NCBI GenBank assembly: GCA_900320545.1
Contig: ONSU01000001.1
Span: forward strand, 62,001 to 126,000
DNA: 64,000 nt
Direction: 5' to 3'
From: an uncultured Bacteroidales bacterium
GTDB lineage: Bacteria; Bacteroidota; Bacteroidia; Bacteroidales; UBA932
The notes under the pieces are model-generated. The model was not told the DNA's origin. It saw only the letters and a list, made by a program, of their open reading frames with translations, and searched no databases. Position numbers and translations under genes: made by a program. This document shows positions 44,155 through 52,072 of this stretch, in pieces (position 1 is the first letter of the stretch; each line of letters begins with the position of its first letter).

Positions 44155-45480
44155 CTAAAACTTTTTGCCGGTGACGATGCTGAGGAACGTGAGGCCGAGG
44201 ACCTTGGCGTCGAACCACAGGGAGTGGTTGCGGAGCCAGTAGAGGTCGAGGTCCAGACGGGTCAGCATCTTTTCCATCGTGTCGGTATATCCATTATATA
44301 AGGTAGCATAACTCGTGACGCCCGGCCTGAGCTGATACAGGTAGCGGTAGCGCGGATTATGCTGCATGATCTGATCGATATAGACCTGGCGCTCGGGGCG
44401 GTATCCGATGAAGGACATGTCGCCCTTGAACACATTCCAGAGCTGGGGAAGTTCGTCCAGGTGGTGATTGCGGAGGAAGCGGCCGACCCGGGTGAGCCGG
44501 GGGTCGCCGTCACCGCTGTAAAGCTGCGCGCCCGCGGCCTCGGCATCGGGACGCATCGAGCGGAACTTGTAGATATTGAACGGCTTGCCGTCGCGGCCGA
44601 TCCGCTCCTGGGAGAAGATGACCTTTCCCCCGTCCTGCAGTTTGACGGCGATGGCGCAGATAGCGATGACCGGCGAGAACAGGATCAGGAGCACGCCGGA
44701 GACCAGGATGTCGAAAGTTCGCTTGAAGAAATGCCCGGTGCGGGTCATTCCGTCGGCCTGGGGCGTGGCAGAGGAATCCCCTTCTCCCTGCGCCTTGCCG
44801 GTATGATCCCAGTCCTTGGGGAAGAAGATGCAGTCGATGCCGCCCACCTTCCACTGGAGGGTGTTGAGGTCGTCGGGATCGGCGCAGTAGTAAACGACTT
44901 TATCCTCGATGACGCGGCCGGACATCTCCCGCTCGGGAGAGATAAAGCCGACGACTTCGTATTTTCCTTCTTCGTCCAGGTCCTTGGCCAGGAGCACGGA
45001 AGAGGCGCCGGTCCCCATCACGAGGGCGTTGCCGCGGGATGCGACCTCCTTGACATCGGTCTTTTCGGAGGCGTAGAGACTGGCGGAATAGCGGAGGTAG
45101 AAGATGATGATGAAGCTCATCAGGAGGTCGGCGATGATGGAGACGACGCAGAGGGCGGCGGAGCCGAAACGAATCAGCCCGAGGGTCAGCACCAGGCTCA
45201 GAACGACTTCCTTGAAGAAGATGGCGCCGACGATCTTGGCGGTGGAACGGACCGTGGCGTAACGTCGTACGCTGCGGTGGCTGCCGGTGATAAGGTTGCC
45301 GAGCAAGGAAGCCACGAGCGCGATGCCGACCCACTCCAGGACGATGACCGTAAACCCGAGAATCGGTTCGGAGAGCCACCGGACAAGAAGAATTGCCGCA
45401 AGCGATGCGAGGGCCATCATCCCCGTATCCTGCAGCAATATCAGCCGCGCACTGCGGTATTCCTTCGACTTGTCGATCAT
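44155..45480 (-). CDS. Polyprenyl-phosphate sugar phosphotransferase (priming glycosyltransferase)
   Basis: 441 residues. Four membrane helices lie in the first 130 residues, then a Rossmann-like CoA_binding_3 region (GNALVMGTGASSVLLAKDL). A fifth membrane segment (DILVSGVLLILFSPVIAICAI) leads into the bacterial sugar transferase domain with KFRSMRPDAEA, DELPQLWNVFKGDMSFIGYRPER and LRPGVTSYATLY. The enzyme moves a sugar-1-phosphate onto undecaprenyl phosphate at the inner membrane, starting synthesis of an exopolysaccharide or protein-linked glycan. No other glycosyltransferases, flippase or polymerase are nearby, so it may work with genes elsewhere or on the adhesins. Confidence 0.92.
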   Translation of the reverse strand: MIDKSKEYRSARLILLQDTGMMALASLAAILLVRWLSEPILGFTVIVLEWVGIALVASLLGNLITGSHRSVRRYATVRSTAKIVGAIFFKEVVLSLVLTLGLIRFGSAALCVVSIIADLLMSFIIIFYLRYSASLYASEKTDVKEVASRGNALVMGTGASSVLLAKDLDEEGKYEVVGFISPEREMSGRVIEDKVVYYCADPDDLNTLQWKVGGIDCIFFPKDWDHTGKAQGEGDSSATPQADGMTRTGHFFKRTFDILVSGVLLILFSPVIAICAIAVKLQDGGKVIFSQERIGRDGKPFNIYKFRSMRPDAEAAGAQLYSGDGDPRLTRVGRFLRNHHLDELPQLWNVFKGDMSFIGYRPERQVYIDQIMQHNPRYRYLYQLRPGVTSYATLYNGYTDTMEKMLTRLDLDLYWLRNHSLWFDAKVLGLTFLSIVTGKKF

Positions 45481-45560
45481 TTTCTAACCTTAACTACTAT
45501 CATCTCCCTGACTGACAATACTTTATCTTTACGCCCAGCAGGGAAAAGCATAAATTCGTG

Positions 45561-45568
45561 CAAATTTA
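45561..45568 (-). promoter_or_regulatory. Possible promoter -7 box for the glycosyltransferase/UpxY operon
   Basis: Minus strand TAAATTTG fits TAnnTTTG, giving a leader of about 75 nt before the ATG at 45480. No TTTG at the expected -33 spacing. Confidence 0.4.
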
Positions 45569-45651
45569 CGCAAATTTTCCCGAAAATAAAAGCCCCGGAG
45601 GCATTTTTCGCCGTTTTTCTCCCACACCGTCGTTTCCCTCCCCCTTCGTCC

Positions 45652-45677
45652 GTCATTCCCTGACCGCGACCCGGGAA
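45652..45677. repeat. Degenerate REP-like sequence
   Basis: GTCATTCCC and CGGGAA flank a longer central part; same lead as the other palindromes but with an incomplete stem. It lies in the divergent gap between the glycosyltransferase and parE. The rest of that 256-bp gap holds only the two promoter boxes. Confidence 0.3.
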
Positions 45678-45705
45678 CCCATTTCGCCAAATCAAGAATT
45701 CTTAT

Positions 45706-45713
45706 TATCTTTG
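45706..45713 (+). promoter_or_regulatory. Promoter -7 box for parE
   Basis: Plus strand TATCTTTG, exact TAnnTTTG match, 23 nt before the ATG. A matching -33 element is not seen. Confidence 0.5.
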
Positions 45714-45736
45714 CAAGATAAAACGAATCTATATCT

Positions 45737-47680
45737 ATGGCCGAAGAGAAAACCATAAACATCGACGAGCAGTACGGAGACGACAAGATCAAGCACCTGG
45801 ACGACACCGAACACATCCGGCTCCGGCCGGGCATGTACATCGGCCGTCTCGGCAACGGCGACAATCAGGGAGACGGCATCTACGTCCTCCTGAAGGAGAT
45901 CGTCGACAACTCCATCGACGAATTCTCGGCGGGATACGGCAAGCAGATCCGCATCACCATCGAGGGACAGGAAGTGACCGTGCGCGACTTCGGCCGCGGC
46001 ATTCCCCTCAACAGCGTCGTCGACGCCACCTCCAAACTCAACACCGGCGGCAAATTCGACGACTCCGTCTTCAAGAAGAGCGTCGGTCTGAACGGCGTCG
46101 GCACCAAGGCCGTCAACGCCCTGTCGTCGAGTTTCTATGTCGAATCCACCCGCGACGGCGTGAGTTCCTACGCGCTCTTCCGCCGGGGCGAACTCCAGGA
46201 CAGCGGCAAACGGGAGAGTTCCGAGCGCAACGGCACCCTCGTCCGCTTCACCCCCGACAGCGAGATGTTCGGCAACTTCGCCTTCAACATGGAATTCGTG
46301 GAGACGATGGTCAAGAACTACTCCTACCTCAAGCGGGGGCTCACGCTCGTGCTGAACGGCACCTCCTACAAGAGCGAGAACGGCCTCCTGGACCTCGTCA
46401 CCGAAAATATCGCCGAGACGCCGCTCTACCCGCTGATCCACCTGGAAGGGGAAGACATCGAGGTCGTCCTCACCCACGGCAACAGCTACGGCGAGAACAT
46501 CACCTCGTTCGTCAACGGGCAGAACACCCGTGACGGCGGCACCCACCTCGCCGCCTACCGTGAGGCCGTCGCCAAGACGCTCAAGGAATTCTACAAGAAA
46601 GACTACAAGCCGGAAGACTGCCGCCAGGGCATCGTCGGCGCCGTCGCCATCCAGATCCAGGAGCCCAACTTCGAGGGCCAGACCAAGACCAAGCTCGGCT
46701 CGACCTACATGTGGGAAAAGCCAGTCAAGAACGCCGACGGCAGCATCAGACGGGGTCCGGACGGAACGGCCGTCATCGACCGCGGCCCCACCATCCGCAC
46801 CTACATCAACGATTTCATCGGAAAGGCCCTCAACGACTACCTGCACATGCATCCCGAGATCGTTCCGACGATCGAGGAGAAGATCAAGGCCTCGCAGCAG
46901 GAGCGGGAGGAGATTTCCGGCATCCAGAAAAAGACCCGGGAGCGCAGCAAGAAGGCCAGCGTCTACAACCGCAAGCTCCGCGACTGCCGCTACCATTTCA
47001 ACGATAAACTTCCCAAGAACAAGGAGGAGGAGGCCGAGAAATCCAGCATCTTCATCACGGAGGGCGACTCCGCAAGCGGAACCATCACCAAAGTGCGCAA
47101 CGCCAACAACCAGGCCGTGTTCTCCCTCCGGGGCAAGCCCATCAACTGCTACAAGGAGAGCCGCAAGAAGGTCGCCGAGAACGAGGAACTCAACCTCCTG
47201 GTGAGCGCCCTCGGCGTGGAGGACGACCTGGAGAACCTCCGCTACAACAACATCATCGTCGCCACCGATGCCGATGACGACGGAATGCACATCCGGATGC
47301 TCGTGCTGACCTTCTTCATGAAGTATTACCCCGACCTCATCCGCCGCGGGCACATCCACATCCTGCAGACTCCCCTTTTCCGGGTCCGCAACAAGAAAGA
47401 GACCTGCTACTGCTACTCCCCCGAGGAGAAGGAATCGGCGATCGCCCGCCTCAAGACCGGCGTGGAAATCACCCGGTTCAAAGGTCTCGGCGAGATTTCC
47501 TCCAACGAATTCGTCGAATTCATCGGCGAGAAGATGCGGCTCGACCTGGTGAAACTCTCCGACGAGGAATCGATCCACGAGATCATGGAATTCTATATGG
47601 GAGACAACACCGCGGAGCGGCAGCGCTTCATCCGGGAAAATCTCCGCAGCGAAGAAGAACTGGAAGACGTCAACATATGA
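45737..47680 (+). CDS. parE: DNA topoisomerase IV subunit B
   Basis: 647 residues; GyrB/ParE type II topoisomerase ATPase subunit. The GHKL ATP site shows E54-IVDNSIDE, DFGRGIP and VGLNGVGTKAVNAL (about 116-130). The transducer follows, then the TOPRIM domain with EGDSASG near 441 and DADDDGMHI near 512, and the C-terminal FKGLGEISSNEFVEF near 575. I favour ParE over GyrB because length and sequence match the Bacteroidota topo IV B subunit, and the QTK loop (FEGQTKTKLGS) is followed by a family-specific insertion. It pairs with ParC (not in window) to decatenate chromosomes. The next gene overlaps it by 4 nt. Confidence 0.93.
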   Translation: MAEEKTINIDEQYGDDKIKHLDDTEHIRLRPGMYIGRLGNGDNQGDGIYVLLKEIVDNSIDEFSAGYGKQIRITIEGQEVTVRDFGRGIPLNSVVDATSKLNTGGKFDDSVFKKSVGLNGVGTKAVNALSSSFYVESTRDGVSSYALFRRGELQDSGKRESSERNGTLVRFTPDSEMFGNFAFNMEFVETMVKNYSYLKRGLTLVLNGTSYKSENGLLDLVTENIAETPLYPLIHLEGEDIEVVLTHGNSYGENITSFVNGQNTRDGGTHLAAYREAVAKTLKEFYKKDYKPEDCRQGIVGAVAIQIQEPNFEGQTKTKLGSTYMWEKPVKNADGSIRRGPDGTAVIDRGPTIRTYINDFIGKALNDYLHMHPEIVPTIEEKIKASQQEREEISGIQKKTRERSKKASVYNRKLRDCRYHFNDKLPKNKEEEAEKSSIFITEGDSASGTITKVRNANNQAVFSLRGKPINCYKESRKKVAENEELNLLVSALGVEDDLENLRYNNIIVATDADDDGMHIRMLVLTFFMKYYPDLIRRGHIHILQTPLFRVRNKKETCYCYSPEEKESAIARLKTGVEITRFKGLGEISSNEFVEFIGEKMRLDLVKLSDEESIHEIMEFYMGDNTAERQRFIRENLRSEEELEDVNI

Positions 47681-48258
47681 ACCACTACAAGACCACCTAC
47701 TCCCCCGGCTGGGCGAAATTCTGCCGCCGGATGCTCAAACTGATGGGCTGGACCGCCGTCGGCGATTCGATGCCGGAACCCAAGGCCATCGTCCTTGGCG
47801 TGCCCCACACGAGCGTATGGGACTTCGTCGTATCATATTTTTACTATTCCGGCTACGGGAAAGTGGCGCATACGATGATCAAGAAGGAGTTCTTCTTCTG
47901 GCCCCTCGGGCCGATCCTGCGGGCAGCGGGCTGCATTCCCGTCGACCGCACGAACGCCTCCACCATGGTCCGGAGCATGATCTCCATCATGAAGGAGGAG
48001 GACAACTTCCACGTCGCCATCGCCCCGGAAGGGACGCGGAAGGCAGTCAAACGCTGGAAGAGCGGATTCCACCTTCTCGCGAAGGAAACCGGAGCCGCCG
48101 TCTACGCCGGCTATTTCGACTGGGGCACCAAGCGGATCAGCTGCGGCGAAAAGTTCGAGCTGACCGATGACGCCCGGGCCGACCTGGAGCGCCTCCAGGC
48201 CTACTACGAGACGCTCGGCCTTCGGGGCAAACACAAAGACCAATACGTAACTCATTAA
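47677..48258 (+). CDS. PlsC-family acyltransferase
   Basis: 193 residues. The acyltransferase signature HX4D is at H44-TSVW-D49 and the phosphate-binding EGTR at 118-121; CIPVDR at about 86-91 is also typical. Such proteins acylate lysophosphatidate or related lipid acceptors at the inner membrane. The protein is short (family members are often 200-250), with little hydrophobic N-terminus. It overlaps parE by ATGA and is followed after 2 nt by a long-chain acyl-CoA synthetase, so the two lipid genes probably act together: fatty-acid activation and transfer. The acceptor is not known. Confidence 0.86.
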   Translation: MNHYKTTYSPGWAKFCRRMLKLMGWTAVGDSMPEPKAIVLGVPHTSVWDFVVSYFYYSGYGKVAHTMIKKEFFFWPLGPILRAAGCIPVDRTNASTMVRSMISIMKEEDNFHVAIAPEGTRKAVKRWKSGFHLLAKETGAAVYAGYFDWGTKRISCGEKFELTDDARADLERLQAYYETLGLRGKHKDQYVTH

Positions 48259-48260
48259 TC

Positions 48261-50012
48261 ATGAGCAAAAAGAGACCTTACAAGATGCGGCAGGCATCCA
48301 GGGAGGTCAACTGCACCAACCTGAACTGGCTCTACCGCTATGCCACCAAGAAGTACGAGGGGCGGAAAATGTCCCAGTACAGCGACGGAGGACAGGCATA
48401 CACCTACGGTGAATTCAAACTCAAATGCGACCGGCTCTCGCAGCGGCTTCTCCGCTTCGGGATCAGCGCCGGCGACAAGATGGCCATCCTCTCGCAGAAC
48501 ATGCCCAACTGGACGGTCGCTTTCTTCGCCGCCACGGCATTCGGCCGGGTCGCCATCCCGATTCTCCCCGACAGCAGCGAGAACGAGGTGACCAACATCC
48601 TCACCCACTCCGAGAGCAAGGTCATCTTCATCTCGCAGCGGTGCATGTCCAAGCTGAGCGACGAGATGCGGGAGAAACTGACGCTCGTCATCGATATCGA
48701 GACCTTCGAATTCATCAAGAAAGACCAGAACGCCTTCCAGTGCGACGGCGTCGTAAAAGATCCCGCACCGGACGACCTGGCGACCATCATCTACACCTCC
48801 GGCACCACCGGCAAGGCCAAGGGCGTGATGCTCAGTCACCGCAACCTCTGCCACAACATCATCGAATCGCTCAAGGCGGAGCCCTGCGACAAGAAGGACC
48901 GCTTCCTGAGCATCCTTCCGATGGCGCACGCCTACGAGATGGGCATCGGCTGCCTGTATCCGATTTTCGTCGGCGCCTGCGTTTACTACATCCAGAAGCC
49001 GCCGACTCCGAGCATCCTCATCTCCGTGATGAAGAAGATCCGCCCGACGGTGATGTGCTCCGTTCCGCTGATCATCGAGAAAGTCTACAAATCCAGCATC
49101 CTTCCGACGGTCAAACGTTCCAAGGTGCTCACCTGGATGCAGGCCAAGATGCCGCACCTGTTCTATTCGCTCGTCGGAGGACGGCTCTACAAGACATTCG
49201 GCGGCAAACTGCACTTCTTCGGCGTGGGCGGAGGCAAACTCGATCCCGTCGTGGAAGAATTCCTCCTCAAGTGCAAATTCCCCTACGCCATCGGCTACGG
49301 CCTCACCGAGTGCGCCCCGCTGGTATCCAACGCGATGGTCGGACGGACCAAGGTCGGCTCGATCGGCATCGCCTCCTACCAGATGGAGGTCAAACTCGAG
49401 AACGTCGACCCCGAGACCGGCGAAGGCGAGATCGTCTGCCGCGGCGACAACGTGATGCTCGGCTACTACAAGGACCCCGAGCGGACGCTGCAGGTCATCG
49501 ACGACGAGGGCTGGTTCCGTACCGGCGACGTCGCCACGGTCGACGAGGACGGATACTATTTCATCAAGGGCCGCCTCAACAACACCATCGTGGGCCCTTC
49601 CGGCGAGAATATCTATCCGGAGGAGATCGAGATGGTGCTGAGCGACATGGAAGGCGTGCACGAATCCCTCGTGATGGAACGGGACGGCAAGCTCGTCGCC
49701 CTGGTGAAATTCGACGACAAGTTCCTCGACTGGGATCAGGAATACGAAGACAAGTTCTTCGAGAACCTCGCGGCCCGGAAGAAGGCCGTAATGGACTTCA
49801 TCAATTCCAAGGTCGGCAAGAATTCCAAGATCAACGAGGTCGACGCCGTGAAGGATCCGTTCGAGAAGACGGCCACCGGCAAGATCCGCCGCTTCAAGTA
49901 CAAAGGCTCCCACGGCGACGAACCGGAAATGCCGGAAGATCCGCAGAAGACCGAAACGCCGGAGGGACCTGAGGCGCCTGAAACCTCGCCCGAGGACGCT
50001 CCCAAGGAGTAG
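48261..50012 (+). CDS. Long-chain fatty acid CoA/AMP ligase (FadD-like)
   Basis: 583 residues, AMP-binding (ANL) superfamily. P-loop-like YTSGTTGKAKG at about 177-187, A5 region YGLTECAPL near 350, WFRTGDVATVDEDGYY near 418 and the catalytic lysine motif KTATGKIRRFK near 538. It activates fatty acids as acyl-adenylates and then thioesters in the cytoplasm. An unusual tail of about 30 residues follows, rich in Pro and Glu (MPEDPQKTETPEGPEAPE), which is not part of the enzyme fold. It is directly downstream of the PlsC-like gene and is last in the parE transcript, followed by a terminator. Confidence 0.92.
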   Translation: MSKKRPYKMRQASREVNCTNLNWLYRYATKKYEGRKMSQYSDGGQAYTYGEFKLKCDRLSQRLLRFGISAGDKMAILSQNMPNWTVAFFAATAFGRVAIPILPDSSENEVTNILTHSESKVIFISQRCMSKLSDEMREKLTLVIDIETFEFIKKDQNAFQCDGVVKDPAPDDLATIIYTSGTTGKAKGVMLSHRNLCHNIIESLKAEPCDKKDRFLSILPMAHAYEMGIGCLYPIFVGACVYYIQKPPTPSILISVMKKIRPTVMCSVPLIIEKVYKSSILPTVKRSKVLTWMQAKMPHLFYSLVGGRLYKTFGGKLHFFGVGGGKLDPVVEEFLLKCKFPYAIGYGLTECAPLVSNAMVGRTKVGSIGIASYQMEVKLENVDPETGEGEIVCRGDNVMLGYYKDPERTLQVIDDEGWFRTGDVATVDEDGYYFIKGRLNNTIVGPSGENIYPEEIEMVLSDMEGVHESLVMERDGKLVALVKFDDKFLDWDQEYEDKFFENLAARKKAVMDFINSKVGKNSKINEVDAVKDPFEKTATGKIRRFKYKGSHGDEPEMPEDPQKTETPEGPEAPETSPEDAPKE

Positions 50013-50033
50013 ACTCCGGTCATTTTCGCAGCA

Positions 50034-50105
50034 TTTCGCCCGCTGTCTGCACTATTTTGGTGAGACTCCGGGCGTTTTTCCGGCTTTTCGCCCGCTGTCT
50101 ACACT
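50034..50105 (+). repeat. Two 20-bp direct repeats framing a terminator
   Basis: TTTCGCCCGCTGTCTGCACT at 50034-50053 and the same sequence with one change at 50086-50105 (19/20 identical, 52 bp apart). Between them CGCCCG/CGGGCG plus the inner GTCT/AGAC make a hairpin (50037-50074) with TTTTT after it, a plausible terminator for the acyl-CoA ligase gene. The second copy covers the stop codon of the manA-like gene. Confidence 0.6.
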
Positions 50106-50956
50106 TCGGTAGGCGTGCCGCTTGCCGATGCGCCCGGGAGCACGAAAATTCCGCTCTGCGGGAATGCGCCCCTGTCGCCCTCGGCGGGGTAAAGCGTGAG
50201 CGACGAGCCGTCCGGGGCGATGTGGATGACATACGACGCCTCCCCTTCCTCCGGTCCGAGCGCCTTCCTCACTCGGAAATGCGGCGTATCTCCCCCTCTG
50301 CCGTCATCCCCGACACCCCTGCCGTCATCCCCGACCTGATCGGGGATCTTATACCCCTCCAGTCCCACGAAATCGAACGCCTCCACCAGATCCTCCGGGT
50401 CCGTAAGGTCGAACACCAGCGACGAGGCCTCCGCGATCTCGATCACTTTCGCCTTGCCGCTGAAAGCGTAGGGGACGCCGGGCTCCAGAAGGAGCGCGTC
50501 TCCTGCACGGACGGGAATCTCGTTCAGGAGCGCCGGGAGCTGTCCGGCCTGCCCCGCGGCATAGAGTTCGGCCGCGGAGATCTTGTTTCTGAAGCCCAGA
50601 AGCGCCTTGGCGCCCGGCTCCGCCGATACCACCTTCCACAGGGCCGTCCGGCCCAGACTGTCGTAGCGCTGCTCGCCCACCGTGTCGTCCGCGTGGACAA
50701 ACACGGGCGTCTGCCCGTCGAAATCGATTACTTTCACCGATACCGGAAACTGGAGTCCGTAATATTCGAAGGTATCATCCCCCACCATCTTCTCGAGGTA
50801 GGTCTGCATCAGTTCGCTGAGGGTGTTTCCGTCGAGCCAGCCGCCCAGCACTTCGGAGTCGATATAGCCGAGGTCGGCCAGCAGCCAGTTCTCCTTTCCC
50901 CAGGGCCGTTCGGTCGCGACCGGGGTGAATTGCAGCGGATAGAGATTCTTGTCCAT
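50099..50956 (-). CDS. Mannose-6-phosphate isomerase-like cupin with degraded metal site
   Basis: 285 residues related to class I ManA (RPWGKENWLL, GGWLDGNTLSELM, FPVSVKVIDFDG). In active ManA the metal is held by a QxH pair, a Glu and a late His. Here the aligned positions are F86 and H88 (PVFVHADD), A105 (GRTALW) and Y163 (EPGVPYAFSG), so only one ligand remains. About 20 residues at 204-223 come from a REP-like DNA element read in frame. The protein is shorter than typical ManA (over 300). It may be inactive in isomerisation or have a new binding role. The start abuts the ApbE stop codon with no gap. Confidence 0.78.
   Translation of the reverse strand: MDKNLYPLQFTPVATERPWGKENWLLADLGYIDSEVLGGWLDGNTLSELMQTYLEKMVGDDTFEYYGLQFPVSVKVIDFDGQTPVFVHADDTVGEQRYDSLGRTALWKVVSAEPGAKALLGFRNKISAAELYAAGQAGQLPALLNEIPVRAGDALLLEPGVPYAFSGKAKVIEIAEASSLVFDLTDPEDLVEAFDFVGLEGYKIPDQVGDDGRGVGDDGRGGDTPHFRVRKALGPEEGEASYVIHIAPDGSSLTLYPAEGDRGAFPQSGIFVLPGASASGTPTEV
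50298..50347. repeat. REP-like element inside the manA-like coding region
   Basis: CTGCCGTCATCCCCGAC occurs twice in tandem (50298-50314 and 50319-50335). The second copy continues as ATCCCCGA-CCTGA-TCGGGGAT, a perfect 8-bp stem (50327-50347). It is in frame and encodes a DQVGDDG/GVGDDG-type stretch on the minus strand. Confidence 0.75.
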
Positions 50957-51994
50957 TTATCTGAGGTTAAATCCGGGCGAGGCCCAGTGTTTCATCGTAT
51001 TGTCCCGGGAAGCATAAATCAGATAACCCTCGAGGTCGTCCCGGGAAAGCAGCAGCGCCCGGGCTTTCTCGAAGCCGAGCACCATCGCCCAGGTGGCTAC
51101 GGCATCGGCGTCGGCGGCTTTCGCCGTGACGATGGTCGCGCTCAGGAGGCTGTCGGCGGCGGGGTATCCGGTGCGCGGATCGAGGGTATGGCCGAATTTC
51201 CGGCCGTCCTTGATGTAGAATTTGCGGTAATTGCCGGAAGTCACGACCCCCTGCGCGTCGCCGGAGGACTGCCAGACGCCTTCGATATCCCGCCCCGGGG
51301 AATTGTTGCCGTCCACCGGCCGGTCGACCCCGATGCTCCAGGGCTTCCCGGCGGGATTGACCCCTTCGCAGTAGATCTCGCCGATATCCACCAGCATATC
51401 CTTCACGCCGAGGGAATGGAGATAGGACGCCACGAGATCGCACGTGTACCCCTGCGCGACGGCATTGTAATTGAGCCGGGGCAGAGCGTCACCTTCCCGG
51501 ACGACATCCGCCGGGCGGAGCGAGCCGTCTTCCCGCAGGACGTCCCGAAGCGACGGGACGAGCCGCTTCATTCCGGACACGGAAAGGGCGCTGTCCACTT
51601 TGGACTGCGGCGGCAGCGAATCCGTCGTGAATCCGAATCCCCAGATGTCGAAAACCGGCCCCGCAGCCACGTCCAGGGCACCCTCCGAGGCGTCGAAATA
51701 CGCGCGGGAGAAGGCGTAGACGTCCAGGAAAAGGTCGTTCGGCCACACCGTTTCTCCCCGGTTGAAACGCGAGAGCATCGAACCCTTGTTGTATCCCGAC
51801 AGCGTCGTATCGACCCGCTGGAGAATGCTGTCGACGGCACTGTGGATCCGCTCCGGCTCCACCCGGACGCCCGACAGATTGAACTTGACGGCATACGTCC
51901 CTCCCTGGGCATATCCCTGGATGACAGTATATCCGCCCGGATGCGCGCAGGCCAGAGGCAGAACGGAGAGCAGGATGAGAAGCAATCTTTTCAC
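50957..51994 (-). CDS. apbE: FAD:protein FMN transferase (ApbE family)
   Basis: 345 residues with lipoprotein-type signal LPLACAHPGG. ApbE motifs: GTYAVKFNL near 33, DTTLSGYNKGSMLSRFN near 62, GALDVAAGPVFDIWGFG near 105, LNYNAVAQGYTCDLVASYL near 173, VDIGEIYCEG and VTSGNYRKFYIKDGRKFGHTLDPRTGYP near 250. The enzyme covalently attaches FMN to threonine in proteins such as Rnf and Nqr subunits, acting on the periplasmic side. The usual DIGGE motif here reads DIGE, one glycine short. Its stop codon is adjacent to the manA-like start, so the two are one transcript. Target flavoproteins are not in the window. Confidence 0.94.
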   Translation of the reverse strand: MKRLLLILLSVLPLACAHPGGYTVIQGYAQGGTYAVKFNLSGVRVEPERIHSAVDSILQRVDTTLSGYNKGSMLSRFNRGETVWPNDLFLDVYAFSRAYFDASEGALDVAAGPVFDIWGFGFTTDSLPPQSKVDSALSVSGMKRLVPSLRDVLREDGSLRPADVVREGDALPRLNYNAVAQGYTCDLVASYLHSLGVKDMLVDIGEIYCEGVNPAGKPWSIGVDRPVDGNNSPGRDIEGVWQSSGDAQGVVTSGNYRKFYIKDGRKFGHTLDPRTGYPAADSLLSATIVTAKAADADAVATWAMVLGFEKARALLLSRDDLEGYLIYASRDNTMKHWASPGFNLR

Positions 51995-52014
51995 GACGAT
52001 TGAGGATTAACGCA

Positions 52015-52022
52015 CAAAATTA
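52015..52022 (-). promoter_or_regulatory. Promoter -7 box for the apbE/manA-like operon
   Basis: Minus strand TAATTTTG fits TAnnTTTG, 20 nt before the apbE ATG. A less exact box for the divergent lipoprotein (GATATTTG, 52044-52051) lies close by on the plus strand. Confidence 0.45.
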
Positions 52023-52072
52023 GCAATTTTCAAGGAAAATACCGATATTTGTACGATTATACCTTCGCTTGT

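Noticed and set aside
45477..45695. 72-codon minus-strand frame between the glycosyltransferase and parE
   Set aside because: It covers a promoter box and a REP-like sequence, overlaps the glycosyltransferase start in another frame, and shows no recognisable protein feature.
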